Source of the DNA: Scylla paramamosain
Taxonomy: Eukaryota; Arthropoda; Malacostraca; Decapoda; Portunidae
Direction of reading: 5' to 3'
Length of the DNA stretch: 64,000 bases
NCBI RefSeq assembly: GCF_035594125.1
Contig: NC_087168.1
Location: 6,644,501 to 6,708,500, forward strand
Made by a program: the position numbers and the translations under genes
Part shown: positions 12,150 through 27,000 of the stretch, one piece after another
Layout: every line of letters begins with the position of its first letter
How positions within the stretch are numbered: the first letter of the stretch is position 1
Notes under the pieces: generated by a model
What the model saw: only the letters and a program-made list of their open reading frames with translations
Database searches by the model: none
Told to the model about the DNA's origin: nothing

Positions 12150-12755
12150 AAAAATTTCATAATATACGTTTTTGGTAATGTTGTGTTTCTCGATATTGAC
12201 TACTGTTCATGTATTTTAGGATTTTGGTAAAAAAAAAAGAAACTAAAAAAAACACATTAATAATACACTTTTCTGTTAATATCTTTTCGTTTCCCAAAGT
12301 TGGGTAAGGTTTTGTTTTCCCATATAGAGTGTTTTCCATACTTTCTAGCGCTTTGATTACTAATATACTGAAAAACATCCAAATGACAAGTTTGTGGTAA
12401 TGTTTTTCCGTTATCCCAAACAGGGTGGTTTGCCTGCATTTTTTTGGTTTTGCCATATAACAAAATGAAAAACATTTAAAACACACGTTTTTAGTAATGT
12501 CATTCTGTTTCTTCATATATGCTTTATATGCGTTTTGCCGATTTGGTATCTAACATGGGGATAAACACTCATAATACACATTTTTAATAATGTTTTTCCG
12601 TTTCTCAATCCAGACTGGTATTCACAAATTTTAGCTTTTTGGTACATAAGAAGCTGAAAAAAAGCTCATAATACACGTTTTCGTTAATATCCTTTAATTT
12701 CCAAATATCATGTGATTTGCATGGATTTTTGCATCTTGGTACCTAACAAGCTCAA
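12150..12755 (-). repeat. satellite, reverse block; inverted copy of 16.64-17.20 kb
   Basis: About six reverse monomers. They share private features with the forward block at 16640-17195, notably a fused junction in which CCCAAAGTTGGGTAAGG joins a shortened monomer (reverse complement near 17046-17066) and the CAGACTGGTATTCACAA variant. The two segments are therefore inverted duplicates about 4 kb apart. Confidence 0.85.
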
Positions 12756-14383
12756 GGTATTAAAGATATTAAAATGCGAAAATGGATGTAAAACACCGTC
12801 TATCGGGTAACGGAACGACATTACCAGAAACTTGTCATTTGGGTGTTTTTTTTTTAGCTTCTTACGTACCAAAATGCTAAAACGCGTCCACTGTATATTG
12901 AGATACATAACAATATTGCCAAAAACGTGGATTTTAAGTGTTTTGAGCTTCTTAGGGACCAAAACACCAAAATGGTAAAGGTACATTTTTTTTCTTTTTA
13001 CTTGTTAGGTACCAAAATCCCAAAGTGAATGCAAGACACCTTCTATGGGAAAAGAATACGAGTACAACATTATTATAAACATTTTTTTTTTCGGGGGTTG
13101 CCTTCAAAGGTATTAAAATCGCCAAACTGCATGCAAAGTACCCTATATTGGAAGAAAACAACTTTATTAAAAACGTCAATTTTGAATGTTTTGTTTTTAG
13201 TTCCTTACGTAACAAAACGCTAAAACGCATGGAAGATAACCTTTATGGAGAAAAAGAACATTACCAAAAACATGCATTTTTAGAGTTTCTAAGCTCCTTC
13301 GGTAACAAAACACCAATAAGCATGCAAAACACCCTCAATCGGGTAACGGAATGACTTTAACAGAAACGTGTCATTTGGGAGTTTTGAGCCTATCAGATTA
13401 AAAGAACACTCCATTTGGGAAAAGAAAAGAACATTATTAAAAATGTGTCTTTTGAAACTTTTTTGAGTTTCTTACGTACCAAACGTGCTAAAACGCATGG
13501 ATAACACCATTTATGAAGAAACAGAACAGCATTACCAAAAACGGGTGTATTGAAAGTTTTGAGCTTGTTAGGTACGAGAACGCCAAAATAAATGCAATAC
13601 ATACTGAGAAACGAAACGATTTTACGTAAATATGTATTATAAGTGTTTTTGAACTTCATAGGTAAGAAAATGCTAAAACACGTGAATAGCACAATATATG
13701 GAAAAACAGAACAATATCACCAATAACGTGTATTATGAATATTTTTGAGTTTGTAAGGTACCGAAACGGTAAAGTTCATGCAAAGCACCCTATATGAAGA
13801 AATAAAACAACATTACCAAAAATGTGTATTAACAATAATTTTGAGCTTGTTAGGTATCAAAATGCTAAAGTGCATGCAGAGCATCCTGTATGGGAAAAGC
13901 AAACATTACAAAAAATTTGTGTTTTGAGTATCTCTCAGCTTCTTACCAAAACACTGAAACGCATACAAAACACTCTTCATGGAGAAACAGAAAAAAAAAA
14001 AAAAAATAGCAAAAAAGTGTACTCTGAGATTTTTTAGAGCATGTTAGGTAACAAAACACCAAAATGCATGAAAATTACCGGACATTGGGAAACAAAACGA
14101 TATTAACAGAAACATCTATTATGAGTGTTTTTTTCAGCTTTTTATGTACCAACACGCTTAAACACGTGAACAGCACTCTATATAGACAAATAGAACATTA
14201 CCAAAACTTTTATTATGAGTGTTTTTCCTCATATTAGGTACCAAAATGCAAAAATGCATACAAAGCACCCTATATGAAGAAACAAAGCAACATTACCAAA
14301 AATGTGTATTGAGTATTTTTGAGGTTGTTAGGTACCAAAACGCTAAAGAGCATTATTATAAGTGTCTTTTAAGTGTCTTTTGA

Positions 14384-14472
14384 GGTATTTTGCACGCGTT
14401 TTAACTTTTTGGTACGTAAGAGGCTTTTTGAGCCTCTTACGTACCAAAGAGTTAAAACGCGTGCAAAATACC
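14384..14472. repeat. near-perfect hairpin, 42-bp arms, 5-bp loop
   Basis: The left arm 14384-14425 and right arm 14431-14472 are reverse complements with one mismatch by eye. Each arm contains GCACGCGTTTTAAC and GGTACGTAAGAGGC or their complements. It is a fold-back of one monomer, leaving about half a reverse monomer joined head-to-head to a forward one. Confidence 0.93.
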
Positions 14473-15619
14473 CTGTATGAGGAAAAAGAATTACATTACT
14501 AAAAACGGAAGTTTTGAAAGTTTTGAGCTTGTTAGGTAACACAACGCCAAAATGCATGCAAATTAAATGATATTGGGAAGCGAAACGATATTAACACAAA
14601 AGTGTTTTATGATTGTTTTACAGCTTATGTAGCAAAACGCTAGAACGCTAGAAGTTTTATTCAGCTTCTTATGTGCCAAAAGGCTAAAACTTGTGAATAT
14701 CAGTCTATATGGGGAAACCGAATACCAAAAACGTTTATTATGAGTTTTCCCCCATATTGCGTACCAAAACGACGAAATACATGCAAAGAACTCTATGAAA
14801 AAAAAAAAAAAAGATTACCAAATACGTGTATCATGAATGTTTTTGATCTTGTTAGGTACCACAAATTCCAAAGTGCATGCAAAGCACCCGATATGGGAAA
14901 AGAATAGAACATTGCCAAAAACGTGTCTTATCAGTGTTTTTTTTTTTTCCTTTTTAGCTTCTTACGTACCAAAACGCTAAAACGCATGGAAAACACCCTT
15001 TATGGAGAATCAGAACAACATGACCAAAAACATGTTTCGAGTTTTTTCTTGCTTGGTATTTACCAAAACTCCAAAATGCTTGCAAAACACCATATTTGGG
15101 GTAACGAAAGGACTTTACCAGAAACGTGTCATTTGGGTGTTTTTGAGCGTATTAGGCAACAAAAGGCAGAATAGTATATAAAACACTATTTGGGAAAAAG
15201 AAAACATTAAAATAAACGTGACTTTTGAGTATTTTTCAGCTTCTTACGAGTACATACCAAAATAATAAAACGCGGGCAAAATATCCTTTATGGGGAAACT
15301 TTACCCATAACATAAGTGTTTTCCAGCTTAATAGGTACCAAAACGCAAAAATGCATACAAATGTCCCGATATGGGGAAACGAAACGATATTAACAGAATT
15401 TTGTTTTATGAGTATTTTCCACCTTCTTAGGTAACAAACCGATAAAAGATATGAATAGTAATCTATAGGGAGAAACAGAAAAACACTACGATAAAACGTG
15501 TTATTTTTTTAGGTACGAAAACGCAAATGTTCATGGAAGGCATTTTATATGGGAAAAGAGAACAGCATTACTAAAAAGGTGTCTTTTCAGTGTTTTTATA
15601 TGCAAAGCACCTTATATGT

Positions 15620-15652
15620 AAAAAAAATAAATAAATAAATAAATAAATAAAA
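15620..15652 (+). repeat. (AAAT)n microsatellite
   Basis: About seven AAAT units inside a forward satellite monomer. Confidence 0.88.
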
Positions 15653-18600
15653 ACATGTTTTTGAGTGTTTTTGTTTTGTTTTTATCTTACGTACTAAAGC
15701 GCTAAAACGCATTCAAAACATCCTTTATGAGGTTTTTTTTTTTTTTACAAAAGCGTGTACTTTGAGATTTTTCAGCTTATTAAATAACAAAACGTTAATA
15801 TGCATGCAAACAAACCACTCTATTTGGGATAACAACGTGTAATTGAGGTGTTTTTGAGCGTATTAACCATCAAACGCTAAAATGCATTAATGCAACAACA
15901 GCAAAAAAAAGTGTTTTAATTGTTTTGAGGTTCTTAGATAACAAAACGCCAAAATCCATGCAAATGGGGAAACGAAACGATTCTAACAGAAATGTGTATT
16001 ATGATACCAAAACCCCAAAACACTCTATATGGAGAAGCAGCATTACATAAAACGTGTATTATGAGAGTTTTTCCAGTTATTCCAAAACGCCAAAATGCAA
16101 ACAATGCACCCTATTAAAAGAATTACAACAACCTTACCAAAAACGTATATTATAAGTGTTTTCGAATTTCTTAGGTACCAAAACGTCAAAGTGCATGCAA
16201 AGCATCCTATATGGGAAAAGAAATAAAAGATTACCTAAAACGTGTGTTTTTAATGCATTCAGCTTCTTAGGTACAAAAACGTATGTAAAACATCCATCAT
16301 GGAGAAACAGAACAGCCTTACCAAAAAAGTATGTTTCGAGTGTTTCCCAGCTTGTTAGGATCAAAACGCTAAAATGCTTGCAAAGCACGCTAATTTGGAC
16401 AACGAGACGATATTACCAAAAACGTGTCATATGGGTGTTTTTGACCATATTAGGCACAAAAACGCTAAAAAAAAAAAAAGCATAGAAAACACTATACATG
16501 GGAAAACAAAACATTATCAAAATGTCTTGATTTTTTTTTTTTTTTTGAGCTTCTAATGCACCAAAACCCTAAAATATTTGCAAAATACCCTTTATGGAGA
16601 AACAGAATAGCATAACCAATAACGGGTGGTTTGAGTATGCATGCAAAAATGCATGCAATTCACATGATATTTAGAAATTAAACGATATTAACGAAAACAA
16701 GTATTATGAGCTTTTTTTCAGCTTCTTATGTGCCAAAAGGCTAAAACTTGTGAATACCAGTCTGCATTGAGAAACAGAACAACATTGCCAAAAATGTGTA
16801 TTATGTTACATACCAAATCGGCAAAACGCATATAAAGCATATATGAAGAAACAGGACGAAATTATTAAAAACGTGTGTTTTAAGTGTTTTTCATCTTGTT
16901 GTATAGCAAAACCAAAAAATGCATGCAAACCACCCTGTTTGGGATAACGGAACATCACCACAAACGTGTCATTTGGATGTTTTTCAGTATATTTTTAATC
17001 TAAGCGCTAGAAAGTATGGAAAACACTCTATATGGAAAAAGAAAACACTACCCAACTTCGGGAAACGAAAAGATATTAACAGAAAAATGTATTATTATTG
17101 TTGTTGTTTTTTTAAGCTTCTTTTTTTACCAAAATCCTAAAATACATGAACAGCAGTCAATATCGAGAAACACAACATTACCAAAAACGTTTATTATGAG
17201 ATTTTTTTTCCCGATGTTAAATATTAAAACTCCAAAATACATACAAAGTACCTTATATGAAGAAACAGAAGAATATTATCAAAAAACAAAAAAAAATATT
17301 ACCAAAAAACATGTATTCTTTTTAAGGTTGTCAGATACCAAAACGCCAAACTGCATGCAAAAGAATCTGTATTGAAAAAGAAAAGAACTTTACCGAAAAC
17401 TCATATGAATGTTTTTTTTTTTTACTTATTTTCTTACGTACGAAAACTCTAAAACGCATGCAAAACGTCTTTATTGACAAATAACATGTGTTTTGAGTGT
17501 TTTTTCAGCTTATTAGGTACCAAAACGACAAAATACATGCAAAACACCCTACTTTGTGTAATGAAACGACATTACCTGAAACGCCAAATTTGAGTTTTTC
17601 TTTTTTTTTTTTTGCATATTAGACACCAAAAGGGTAAAAAGAATATAATACTTATATTACCAGAAAAGAAAAGAAACCAACATTATCAAAAACGCTCAAA
17701 AACTCAATGGGAAAACAGAAAATCATTACCAAAAACTGGTATTTTGAGTGTTTTTGAACTTGTTAGGTACTAAAACGCCAAAATGCATGCAAATTAAATG
17801 ATATTGGGAAATGAAAAAATATTATTATTTTTGTGCTTGTTACTTAACAAAACACTAAAATGCATGCAAAGAACCGTATTTGGGACAATCAAACAACATT
17901 ATAAAAAAACTTCTTTTGTGTGTTTTCTGCTTCTTATGTACCAAAATGTTACAACGCGTGGAAAACACCACTTATGGAAAAACAGAACAATATTAACAAA
18001 ATCATGAGTTTTTTATTTTTTCCACAAAGTCAAGAAGCAAAACCCGAAAATGCATGCAAATCACCTTATTTGGGGTAAGGAAATAACATTACCAGAAACG
18101 TGCTTTTTATTATTATTAGATAAGGCATCAAATGCTAAAAAAATAAAAATAAATTTGTGGAAAACACTCTATATGGAAAAATAAAAATGCCTTATTAAAA
18201 ACGTGTCATTTGAGTGCTTCTTACGCACCAAACTGCTAAAACGCATCCAAAACACCGTTTATGGAGAAACAAAAACATCAGCAAAAAAATATTTCTTTTG
18301 AGTGTTTTTGAGGTTGTTAGGTACCAAAACACCAAAATGCATATAAATTACCAGATATTGGGAAAAGAAACGATTTTAACAGAAATGTTATGTCTTTTCA
18401 ACTTCTTATGCAATAAAATGCTAAAATACATGAATAACACTCTATATGAAGAAACGGAGTAACATTATGAAAAACTTGTATTATGAGAGTTTTTCCACAT
18501 ATTAGATACTAAAACTCGAAAATGCATTCAAAGAACCATATATAAAGAAGCAGAACAACATTACCTATGTTGTAATGTACTATGTAATGTACGTGTACTA

Positions 18601-20151
18601 TGAGTGTTTTCCCTCATGTTAGGTACGAAAACGCCAAAATACATACATGAAGAAACTCTACATGAAGAAAAAAATTAACAACATTAACCAAAAACGTGTA
18701 TTAAAAGTTTTTTGAGCTTGTTAGGTACAAAAGCGCCAAAGTGCATGCAAAACATCCTTTATGGGAAAAGAAAAGAACATTACTAAAACTTGTCTATTGA
18801 GTGTTTTACGACTTCTTGCGTACCAAATCGCTATAACGCATGCAAAGCTCTTCTTTTTTTTTTTTTAATGGAGAAATAGAACACTACCAAAAATGTGTAT
18901 TTTGAGTGTTATCCAGCTTTTTAGGTACTAAAACGCCAAAATGCACGTAAAACACTCTATTTGAGGTAACGAAATGACATTACAGGAAACCTGAGTATTT
19001 TCTAGCTTATTTTTACCAAAAAGCTAAAGTGGATGCAAATCAACCTATTTGGGGAAAACAAACAACATTGTAAAAAACGTGTCGTTTGAGTGTTTTTCTT
19101 CTTACGTATCAAAACGCTAAAATGCATGCAAAACATCCTTTATGGAGAAACAGAACAAGATTACCAAACCTGTGTTATAAGTGTTTTACAGCTAGTTAGC
19201 AAAACTCCAAAATGCATGCAAAGCAACTTATTTGGGTTAAGGAAACGACACCACCAGAAACATGTTACATGCGTGTTTTTGAACATATTAGGCAACAAAC
19301 GATAAAGAGCATGGAAAACAATCTATATTTGAAAACAAAACATTATGAAAAACGTGTCTTTTGAGTGTTTTTTTTTTTTTTAGTTTCTTACGTACCAAAA
19401 CGCTAAATCGCGTCCAAAACACCTTTTATTGGGAAAAAAAAACCCAGCAAAAATGTGTTTTTTTTTCATTTTTTTTAGCTTGTTAGTTAACAAAACGCCA
19501 AAAATGCAAGCAAAGGAACCGATATGGGGAAACGAAACTATATTAACAGAAACGTGTATTAGGAATTTTTTTTTCGGATTTTTAGGTGAGAAAAGGCTAA
19601 GAGAAGTTTATGGCATTCTATATGGATAAGCAAAACAACATAAAAGAAAAAAAACGTGTATATTGAATGTACTTAAAGGCCAAATTCCATGCACGACACA
19701 TTTAATGGTAAAAGAAAACAACGTTACCAAAAACGTGTTTTTTCAGTTTTTTTTTTTCTTTTTTTTTTAAGCTTGTTTGGTACCAAATCACCGGTGTATG
19801 CAAAAATTCACTTTATAGGAGAAGAAAACACAATACTAAAAAAAAGTATCTTTTCTTTGTTTTTTTTTCAACATATTACATATTAAAACGTTAAAACGCA
19901 TGCAAAACGCCTTTCATGGAGAAATAGAACAGCATTGCTAAAAACGTGTGTTTTGAATTTTTTTTAAGATTGTTAGGTACTAAAACGCAAAAAAAATGCA
20001 TGCAAAGCACTATTTAACGGTAATGAAACAATATAACAAGGAACGTGTCATCTGGGTGTTTTGAACATATTATGCACCAAAAAACTAAAAAGCACGGAAA
20101 GCACGCGGAAACAAAACATCATTATAAAAGAAAAAAAAAAAAGAAAAATAA

Positions 20152-20279
<128 letters not shown>

Positions 20280-21825
20280 TTTGAGTGTTTTCAGCTTCAT
20301 ATGTACCAAAACGTTAATGCACGTTTCGTTTCCTTTCCACATATAGTATTGTTTGGATGCACTGAAAATACATGTTTTTGGAAATGGTGTTCATTTTTTC
20401 CACATAGCAGGTATTCACACGTTTTAGCGTTTTGGTACCAAAGAAACTCAAAACATACATAATATACGTTTCTCATAAATTCCTTTCTTTTCTCCATATG
20501 GGGTGATTTTCAAACATTTTAGCGTTTTGGTACATAATATGAAAAAAACACTCAAAAAGTACATTTTTGGTAATTTTATTATCTTTCATCCTTTTTAGCG
20601 TTTTGGTATCTAAATAGCTCTAAAACTCTCATAATACATGGTTCTTGTATTTTTTTTTTTTCGTTTCCTAATAGTGCTTTCCATGCATCTTATTTTTTTT
20701 CTACGTAACAGGCTCAAAAACATTCAAAATACAATTTTTTTTATGTTTCTCTGTCAAGCGTGTTTTGCATGTGTTTTAGGGTCTTAGTAGGTAAGTATCT
20801 CAAAAACACTCAAAAGTTACATGGTTTCATTTCCTATATAGTGAGCTTTCGATGCTTTTTCGCGTTTTCGTGCCAAGCATGGCTATAAACATTCAAAAGA
20901 CATGTTACTGGAAATGTCGTTTCGTTGCCCAGTACATGGTGTTTCACATACATTTTAGCGTTTTAGTACATAACATTGTGAAAAAAAAAAATACAGTTTT
21001 TTGGTAATTTTGATCTTTTTATTCATATAGAGTGCTATTCGTATTTGGGTACCTAAGAAGCTCTAAAACACTCAAATTACTCGTTTCTCGTAATATCTTT
21101 TCGGTTCATTATATAGGATACTTTGCATCCAATTTGACGTTTTTCTATGTAACAAGCTCAAAAACTCTAAACACACGTTTTTTTATAAAGTTGTTCTGTT
21201 CCCCATAAAGGGTATTTTACATGTGTTTTAGCGTTTTGGTAAATAAATAGCTCAAACTAACTACACTCAAAATACACGTTTTTGGTTAAGTCGTTTTGTT
21301 TTTCCATATTTGGTGCTTTGCATTCTTTTAGTCTTTTGGTGCTCAGCACGTTCATAAACACTGAAAAGATACGTTCCTTTAACAATGTTAAAAACGCTTA
21401 AAAAACATGTTTTTGATAATGTTGCTCTGTTTCTCCATGAAGAGTGCTATTCACAAGCATTAGTGTTTTAATACCTAAGAAACTAAAAAAAAACAAAAAA
21501 AAAAACTGCACATTTCTCAAAATATATTTTCTTTTTTCCATATATGGTGCTTTGCAATCATTTTGGCGTTTTTTTTAGATAACAAGCTAAAAAACTCAAA
21601 ATTCACGTTATTGTGTTTCTCCACAAATTCTGTATGCGTTTTAACGTTTTGGTACGTAAGAAGCTCAAAAACACTCAAAAGACACTTTCTTAGTGATGTT
21701 TTTATTCCCATATAGGGTTATTCCCCTACTATCTGGCGGTTTGGTGCCTACCACTCTCAAAAACATCCAAAACACATCTTTTCTCGTAATGTCCTTTCGT
21801 TTCCGCACATAGGAGCCTTTGGTCC

Positions 21826-21858
21826 TATAATAATACACGTGTCTCGTGTATTATTATA
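21826..21858. repeat. perfect hairpin, 14-bp arms
   Basis: TATAATAATACACG, then 5 bp (TGTCT), then CGTGTATTATTATA: exact reverse-complement arms formed from the satellite's AATACACG motif. Confidence 0.9.
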
Positions 21859-22503
21859 ATGTCCTTTTGTATCTCCATATAGAGTGCTTTCCATGCATTC
21901 TGGCGTTTTTTGTAAGGAAAAGAAAATTTTTTATTTTTTTTTGTAATGTTATTTTTTTCTCCATAAAGGGTGTTTTACATGCGTTTTAAGGATTTTGAAA
22001 ATATTCAAAAGACACGTTTTTGGTGATGTTCTTTTGTATTCCCATATCCGGTGTTTTGAATGCTATTTAGCGTTTTGTTGCTTAACACGCTGAAAATCAC
22101 GCAAAAGACGTTTCTGGAATTATAGTTTCATTTCCCTATGTAGGGAATTTTGCATCCATTTTGGCGTTTTGGCACCTAACACTGTAAAGAATATTTTAAT
22201 TACACGTTTTTGGTAATGTCATTTTTCTCCATTGAACGCTATTTATGCGTATTAGCTTTTTGGTACCTAAGAAGCTCTAAAACACTTATAATACACGTTT
22301 TTCGTAATGTCCTTTGGTTTCGCCATATAGGGTGCTATGCATGCATTTTTAGTGTTTCGTTACATAACATGGTGAAAAACACTCAAAAACCACGTTTTTG
22401 GTAATGTTATCATGTTTCTCCATTAAGAGTGCTATTCAGTTGATTTAATGTTTTGTACTTTAAGAAAATCAGACACTCATAATACACGTTTCTCGTAATT
22501 TCC

Positions 22504-22530
22504 TTTCGTAATTTCGTAATTTCGTAATTT
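22504..22530 (-). repeat. (TTTCGTAA)3 short tandem repeat
   Basis: Three exact copies of an 8-bp piece of the monomer's own TTTCTCGTAATGTCCTTTCG segment, a local slippage expansion. Confidence 0.85.
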
Positions 22531-23056
22531 CCTTTCCTTTTCGTTTCCCCTTTGCATGTTTTTTTTGGTGTTTTTGTATCCAACAAGCTCAAAACACTCA
22601 AAATACACGTTTTTGGTGATGTTATTCTGTTCCTCCATAAAAGGTGTTTTGGATGTATTTTAGCATTTTGGAACGTAAGAAGCAAACGCTTAAAAGACAC
22701 GTTATTGGTGATGTTGTGTTGTATTCTCATATACGATACTTTCCATGCTAATTAGGATGTGTTGAAAAAATACAAAAGACATTTTTCTTGTCATGTTTCA
22801 TTTACCCCTGTAGAGGAATTTGCAAGCACTTAGACATTTTATAACCTAACAATGTGAAAAACACTCAAATTACACATTTTTTTTTCGTAATTATGTACTG
22901 TTTCTCCAAACAGTGTGCTACTCATGCGTTTTAGCGTTTTCGAACCTAAGAAGCGCAAAATCACTCATAATACACGTTTCTCGTAATATCTTTTCGTTTC
23001 CCCATATAGGATGCTTTTGCATGCATTTTGTCGTTTCGGTACCAGAGATGGTTAAA

Positions 23057-23276
<220 letters not shown>

Positions 23277-23530
23277 TTTTTCTCCATTAAGAGTGCTGTT
23301 CACGCTTTGTAGCCTTTTGGTACCTAAAGAAACTCAAAAACACTCATAATACGTATTTTTGTAATGTCGTTTTGCTTCATCATACTCGTATAGGGTGCTT
23401 TGGATGCATTTTGATCTTTTTGTACGTAAGAAGCTGAAAAACACTAGAAATAGCCGTTTTTTTTTTTATTATGAAATACACGTTACTTTATGATGATTGT
23501 TTTGCACGCATTTTAGCGTTTTGGTACATA

Positions 23531-24050
23531 CAGAACATTACTAAAAACGTTTATTTTGAGTGTTTTTCACAATTTTTATGTACCAAAACGTCAAAATGCC
23601 TTTGAGCACCATCTATGGGAAAATGAAACGACATTTCCAGAAACATGTCTTTTGAGTGTTGATGAACGTAGTAGGTACCAAAGTTATAAAAAATATAGAA
23701 AGCTACCTATATGAAAGAACAAGACAACCAAAAATTTATCTTTTGGGTATTTTCAGCCCCTTTATTACCTTTATTACCATTATTACCTTTATTACCTTTA
23801 TTACCAACCCTTTATTACCATAAACAATTTTTTTTCTTTTTACATATAAAAAGAAACATAAATGCATGCAAAATACTTTGCAAGGGGAAACAAAAAGACA
23901 TTAGAAGAAACTTTTATTATGAGTGTTTTTTTTTATTTCTAAGGTACCAAGACCTATATGACACATTGAAGAGCACTCTATATGGAGAAAAGAACAAGAT
24001 TACAAAAATGTGCTTTTTGAGTGTTTTTCACATTGTTAGGTAAGAAAACA
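23531..24050 (+). repeat. satellite, short forward block
   Basis: About five forward monomers between reverse blocks. The left switch occurs after GCGTTTTGGTACATA, which is joined to CAGAACATTACTAAAAACG. The right switch is the small palindrome AACACTCTATAAAGAGTGTT around 24045-24065. It contains the nonamer repeat at 23757-23820. Confidence 0.85.
23757..23820 (+). repeat. (TTTATTACC)n short tandem repeat
   Basis: About seven copies, some shortened, of a 9-bp unit TTTATTACC. Not an obvious derivative of the satellite consensus beyond the ATTACC motif. Confidence 0.85.
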
Positions 24051-27000
24051 CTCTATAAAGAGTGTTATTTGTGGGTTTTAGCTTTTTTCATACCTAACGA
24101 ACTTAAAAAAAACTCATAATACACGTTTCTCGTAACATCCTTTCATTTTCCAAACATAGGGTTCTTTGCATATATTTAGGCGTTTTTATTGGTAACATGA
24201 TCAAAAACACTCAAAATACATGTTTCTGGTGATATTATTCTGTTTCTCCATAAAGGGTGTTTTGCATGCGTATTAGCGTTTTGGTATGAAAGAAGCTCAA
24301 AAACACGTAAAGGCAGGTTCTTGGTAAAAGTTAGTTTTATTCCCATATAATGTGATTGCCCTCCCTTTTAGTGCTTTATTGCATTTCACGCTCAAAAACA
24401 CTCAAAAGACACTTTTCTGGTAATGTCATTTTTTTTCCCACATAAAGCTAATTTCGCATGCAATTTTTGGTTTTAGTAACTAAGAATGTGAAAAGCACTC
24501 AAAATACATGCATTTGGTAAGGTTGTTCTGTATTCTCAATTAAGAGTGTTATTTCTGAGTTTCAGCATTTTGGTATCTAAGAAACTTCTCCATAAACACC
24601 GAGTTTTTGCGATTTTTGTCTTGTGGCTGTTGTGAAACTATAAAACACTCATTATACACGTTTCTCGTAATGTCCTTTTGTATCCCAATATAGAGTGCTT
24701 TCCATCCATTTTCGCGTTTTTTGAAGGTAAGAAGCTCAAAAACACTCAAAATATAACATTTTGGTAGTGTTATTCTATTTCTCCATATTCGTTGGTTTGC
24801 ATCCGTTTTAGCGTTTTCTACGTAAAACACTGAAAAGACACTTTTTCAGTAATTTTGTGATGGATTCCCATATTGAGTGACTTCCATATTATATATCGTT
24901 TTGGTGCTTAACATGCTGAAAAACACTCAAAAGACAAGTTTCTGGTAAGGTCGTTTAATTTCCCCATATAGGTGGCTTTGCATGCGCTTTAGGGTTTGGT
25001 ACATAACAGTCCGAAAAAAAACTAAAATTTACTTTTCTTCATAATGTTCTTTTTTCACATAATTTCCCTGAATTTTGGCAGAATTTTGGCATCTCGGTAC
25101 CTATGAAGATGAATAAAAAAAATCCTATTTTTTTTATTTATGTATTTTTTTCTCTATAAAGAGTGTTATTTGCGGGTTTTAGCTTTTTGGTACTTAAAGA
25201 ACTTAAAAACACTCATAATACACGTTTTTTTAAATGTCCTTTCCTTTCCCAAACATAAGATTCTTTGCATGTATTTAAGCGTTTTTATAGGTAACATGAT
25301 CAAAAACACTCAAAATACATGTTTTTGGTAATGTTATTCTGTTTCTAAATAAAGGGTGTTTTGCATGCGTTTTAGCGTTTTGGTATATAAGGAGTTATAA
25401 AACACTTAAAGGCATGTTCTTGGTAAAAGTTGGTTTTATTCCCATGTAATGTGATTGCCCTCCTTTTTAGTGCTTTATTGCCTAACTCTCTCAAAAACCT
25501 TCAAAAGACACTTTTCTGGTAATGTCATTTTTTTTCCCACATAAAGGTAGTTTCGCATGCAATTTGGGGTTCTAGTAACTAAGAATGTGAAAAACACTCA
25601 AAATACACGCATTTAGTAATGTTATTCTGTTTCTTAATTAAGAGTGTTATTCAGGAGTTTCAGCATTTTGGTATCTAAGAAACTTCTCCATATACACTAC
25701 TTTTTGCGTTTTTTGCCTCGTGGTTCTTGTGAAACTATAAAATACTCATTATACACGTTTCTCGTAACGTCTTTTTGTTTCCCAATATAGAGTGCTTTGC
25801 ATCGATTTTCGGGTTTTCTTTTGTTGGTTACAAGCTCAAAAACACTTAAAATATACCTTTTTGGTAATGTTATTCTATTTCTTCATATTGGTCTGTTTCC
25901 ATCCCTTTTAGCGTTTTTTTTATGTAAAATACTGAAAAGAAACGTTTTCAATAATTTTGTTTTGGATTCCCATATAGAGTGACTTCCATATTATTTATCG
26001 TTTTGATGCCTAACATGCTGAAAAACAGTCAAAAGACAGTTTTCTTGTAAAGTCGTTTAATTTCCCCATATAGATGGCTTTGCATGCACTTTAGGGTTTG
26101 GTACATAACAGTCCGAAAAAAAAGCTTAAATTATCTTTTTCTATAATGTTCTTTTGTCCACATAATTTCCCTGAATTTTAACAGAATTTTGGCATCTCGG
26201 TACCTATGAAGATGAATAAAAAAAAAAAAAAAAAACTATTTTCATTTATTTCATTTATTTACTTTTTTTTTGTTTCTTTATAAAAGAGTGTTATTTGTGG
26301 GTTTTAGCTTTTTGGTATTTAAGTAACTTAAAAACACTTATAATACACGTTTCTCGTAATGTCCTTTCGTTTCCCAAACATAGGATTCTTTGCAGGTATT
26401 TAAGCGTTTTTATAGGTAACATGATCGAAAACACTCAAAATACATGTTTTTTGTAATGTTATTGTGTTTCTCCATAAAGAATTTTTTGCATTCGTTTTAG
26501 CGTTTTGGTATGTAAGGAGCTCAAAAATATTTAACGGCAAGTTCTTGGTAAAAGTTTGTTTTATTCACATGTAATGTGATTGCCCTTCTTTTAAGTACTT
26601 TATTGCCTAACACGCTCAAAAACACTCAAAAGACATTTTCTGGCAATATGATTTTTTTCCCGCATAAACCTAGTTTCGCATGCATTTTCGTGATTTGGTA
26701 ACTAAGAATGTGAAAAATACTCAAAATACACGCATTTGGTAAGGTTGTTACACTGTATCTCAATCAAGAGTGTTATTCATGAGTTTCAGCATTTTGGTAT
26801 CTAAGAAACTTTTGCCTTTTGGTTGTTGTGAAACTATAAAACACTCATTATACAGGTTTCTCGTAATGTCCTTTTGATTCCCAATATAGAGTGCTTTGCA
26901 TCCATTTTCGCGTTTTTTGTAGGTAACAGGCTCAAAAGCACTCAAAATATACCTTTTTGGCAATGTTATTCTATTTCTTCATATTGGTTTGTTTGCATTC

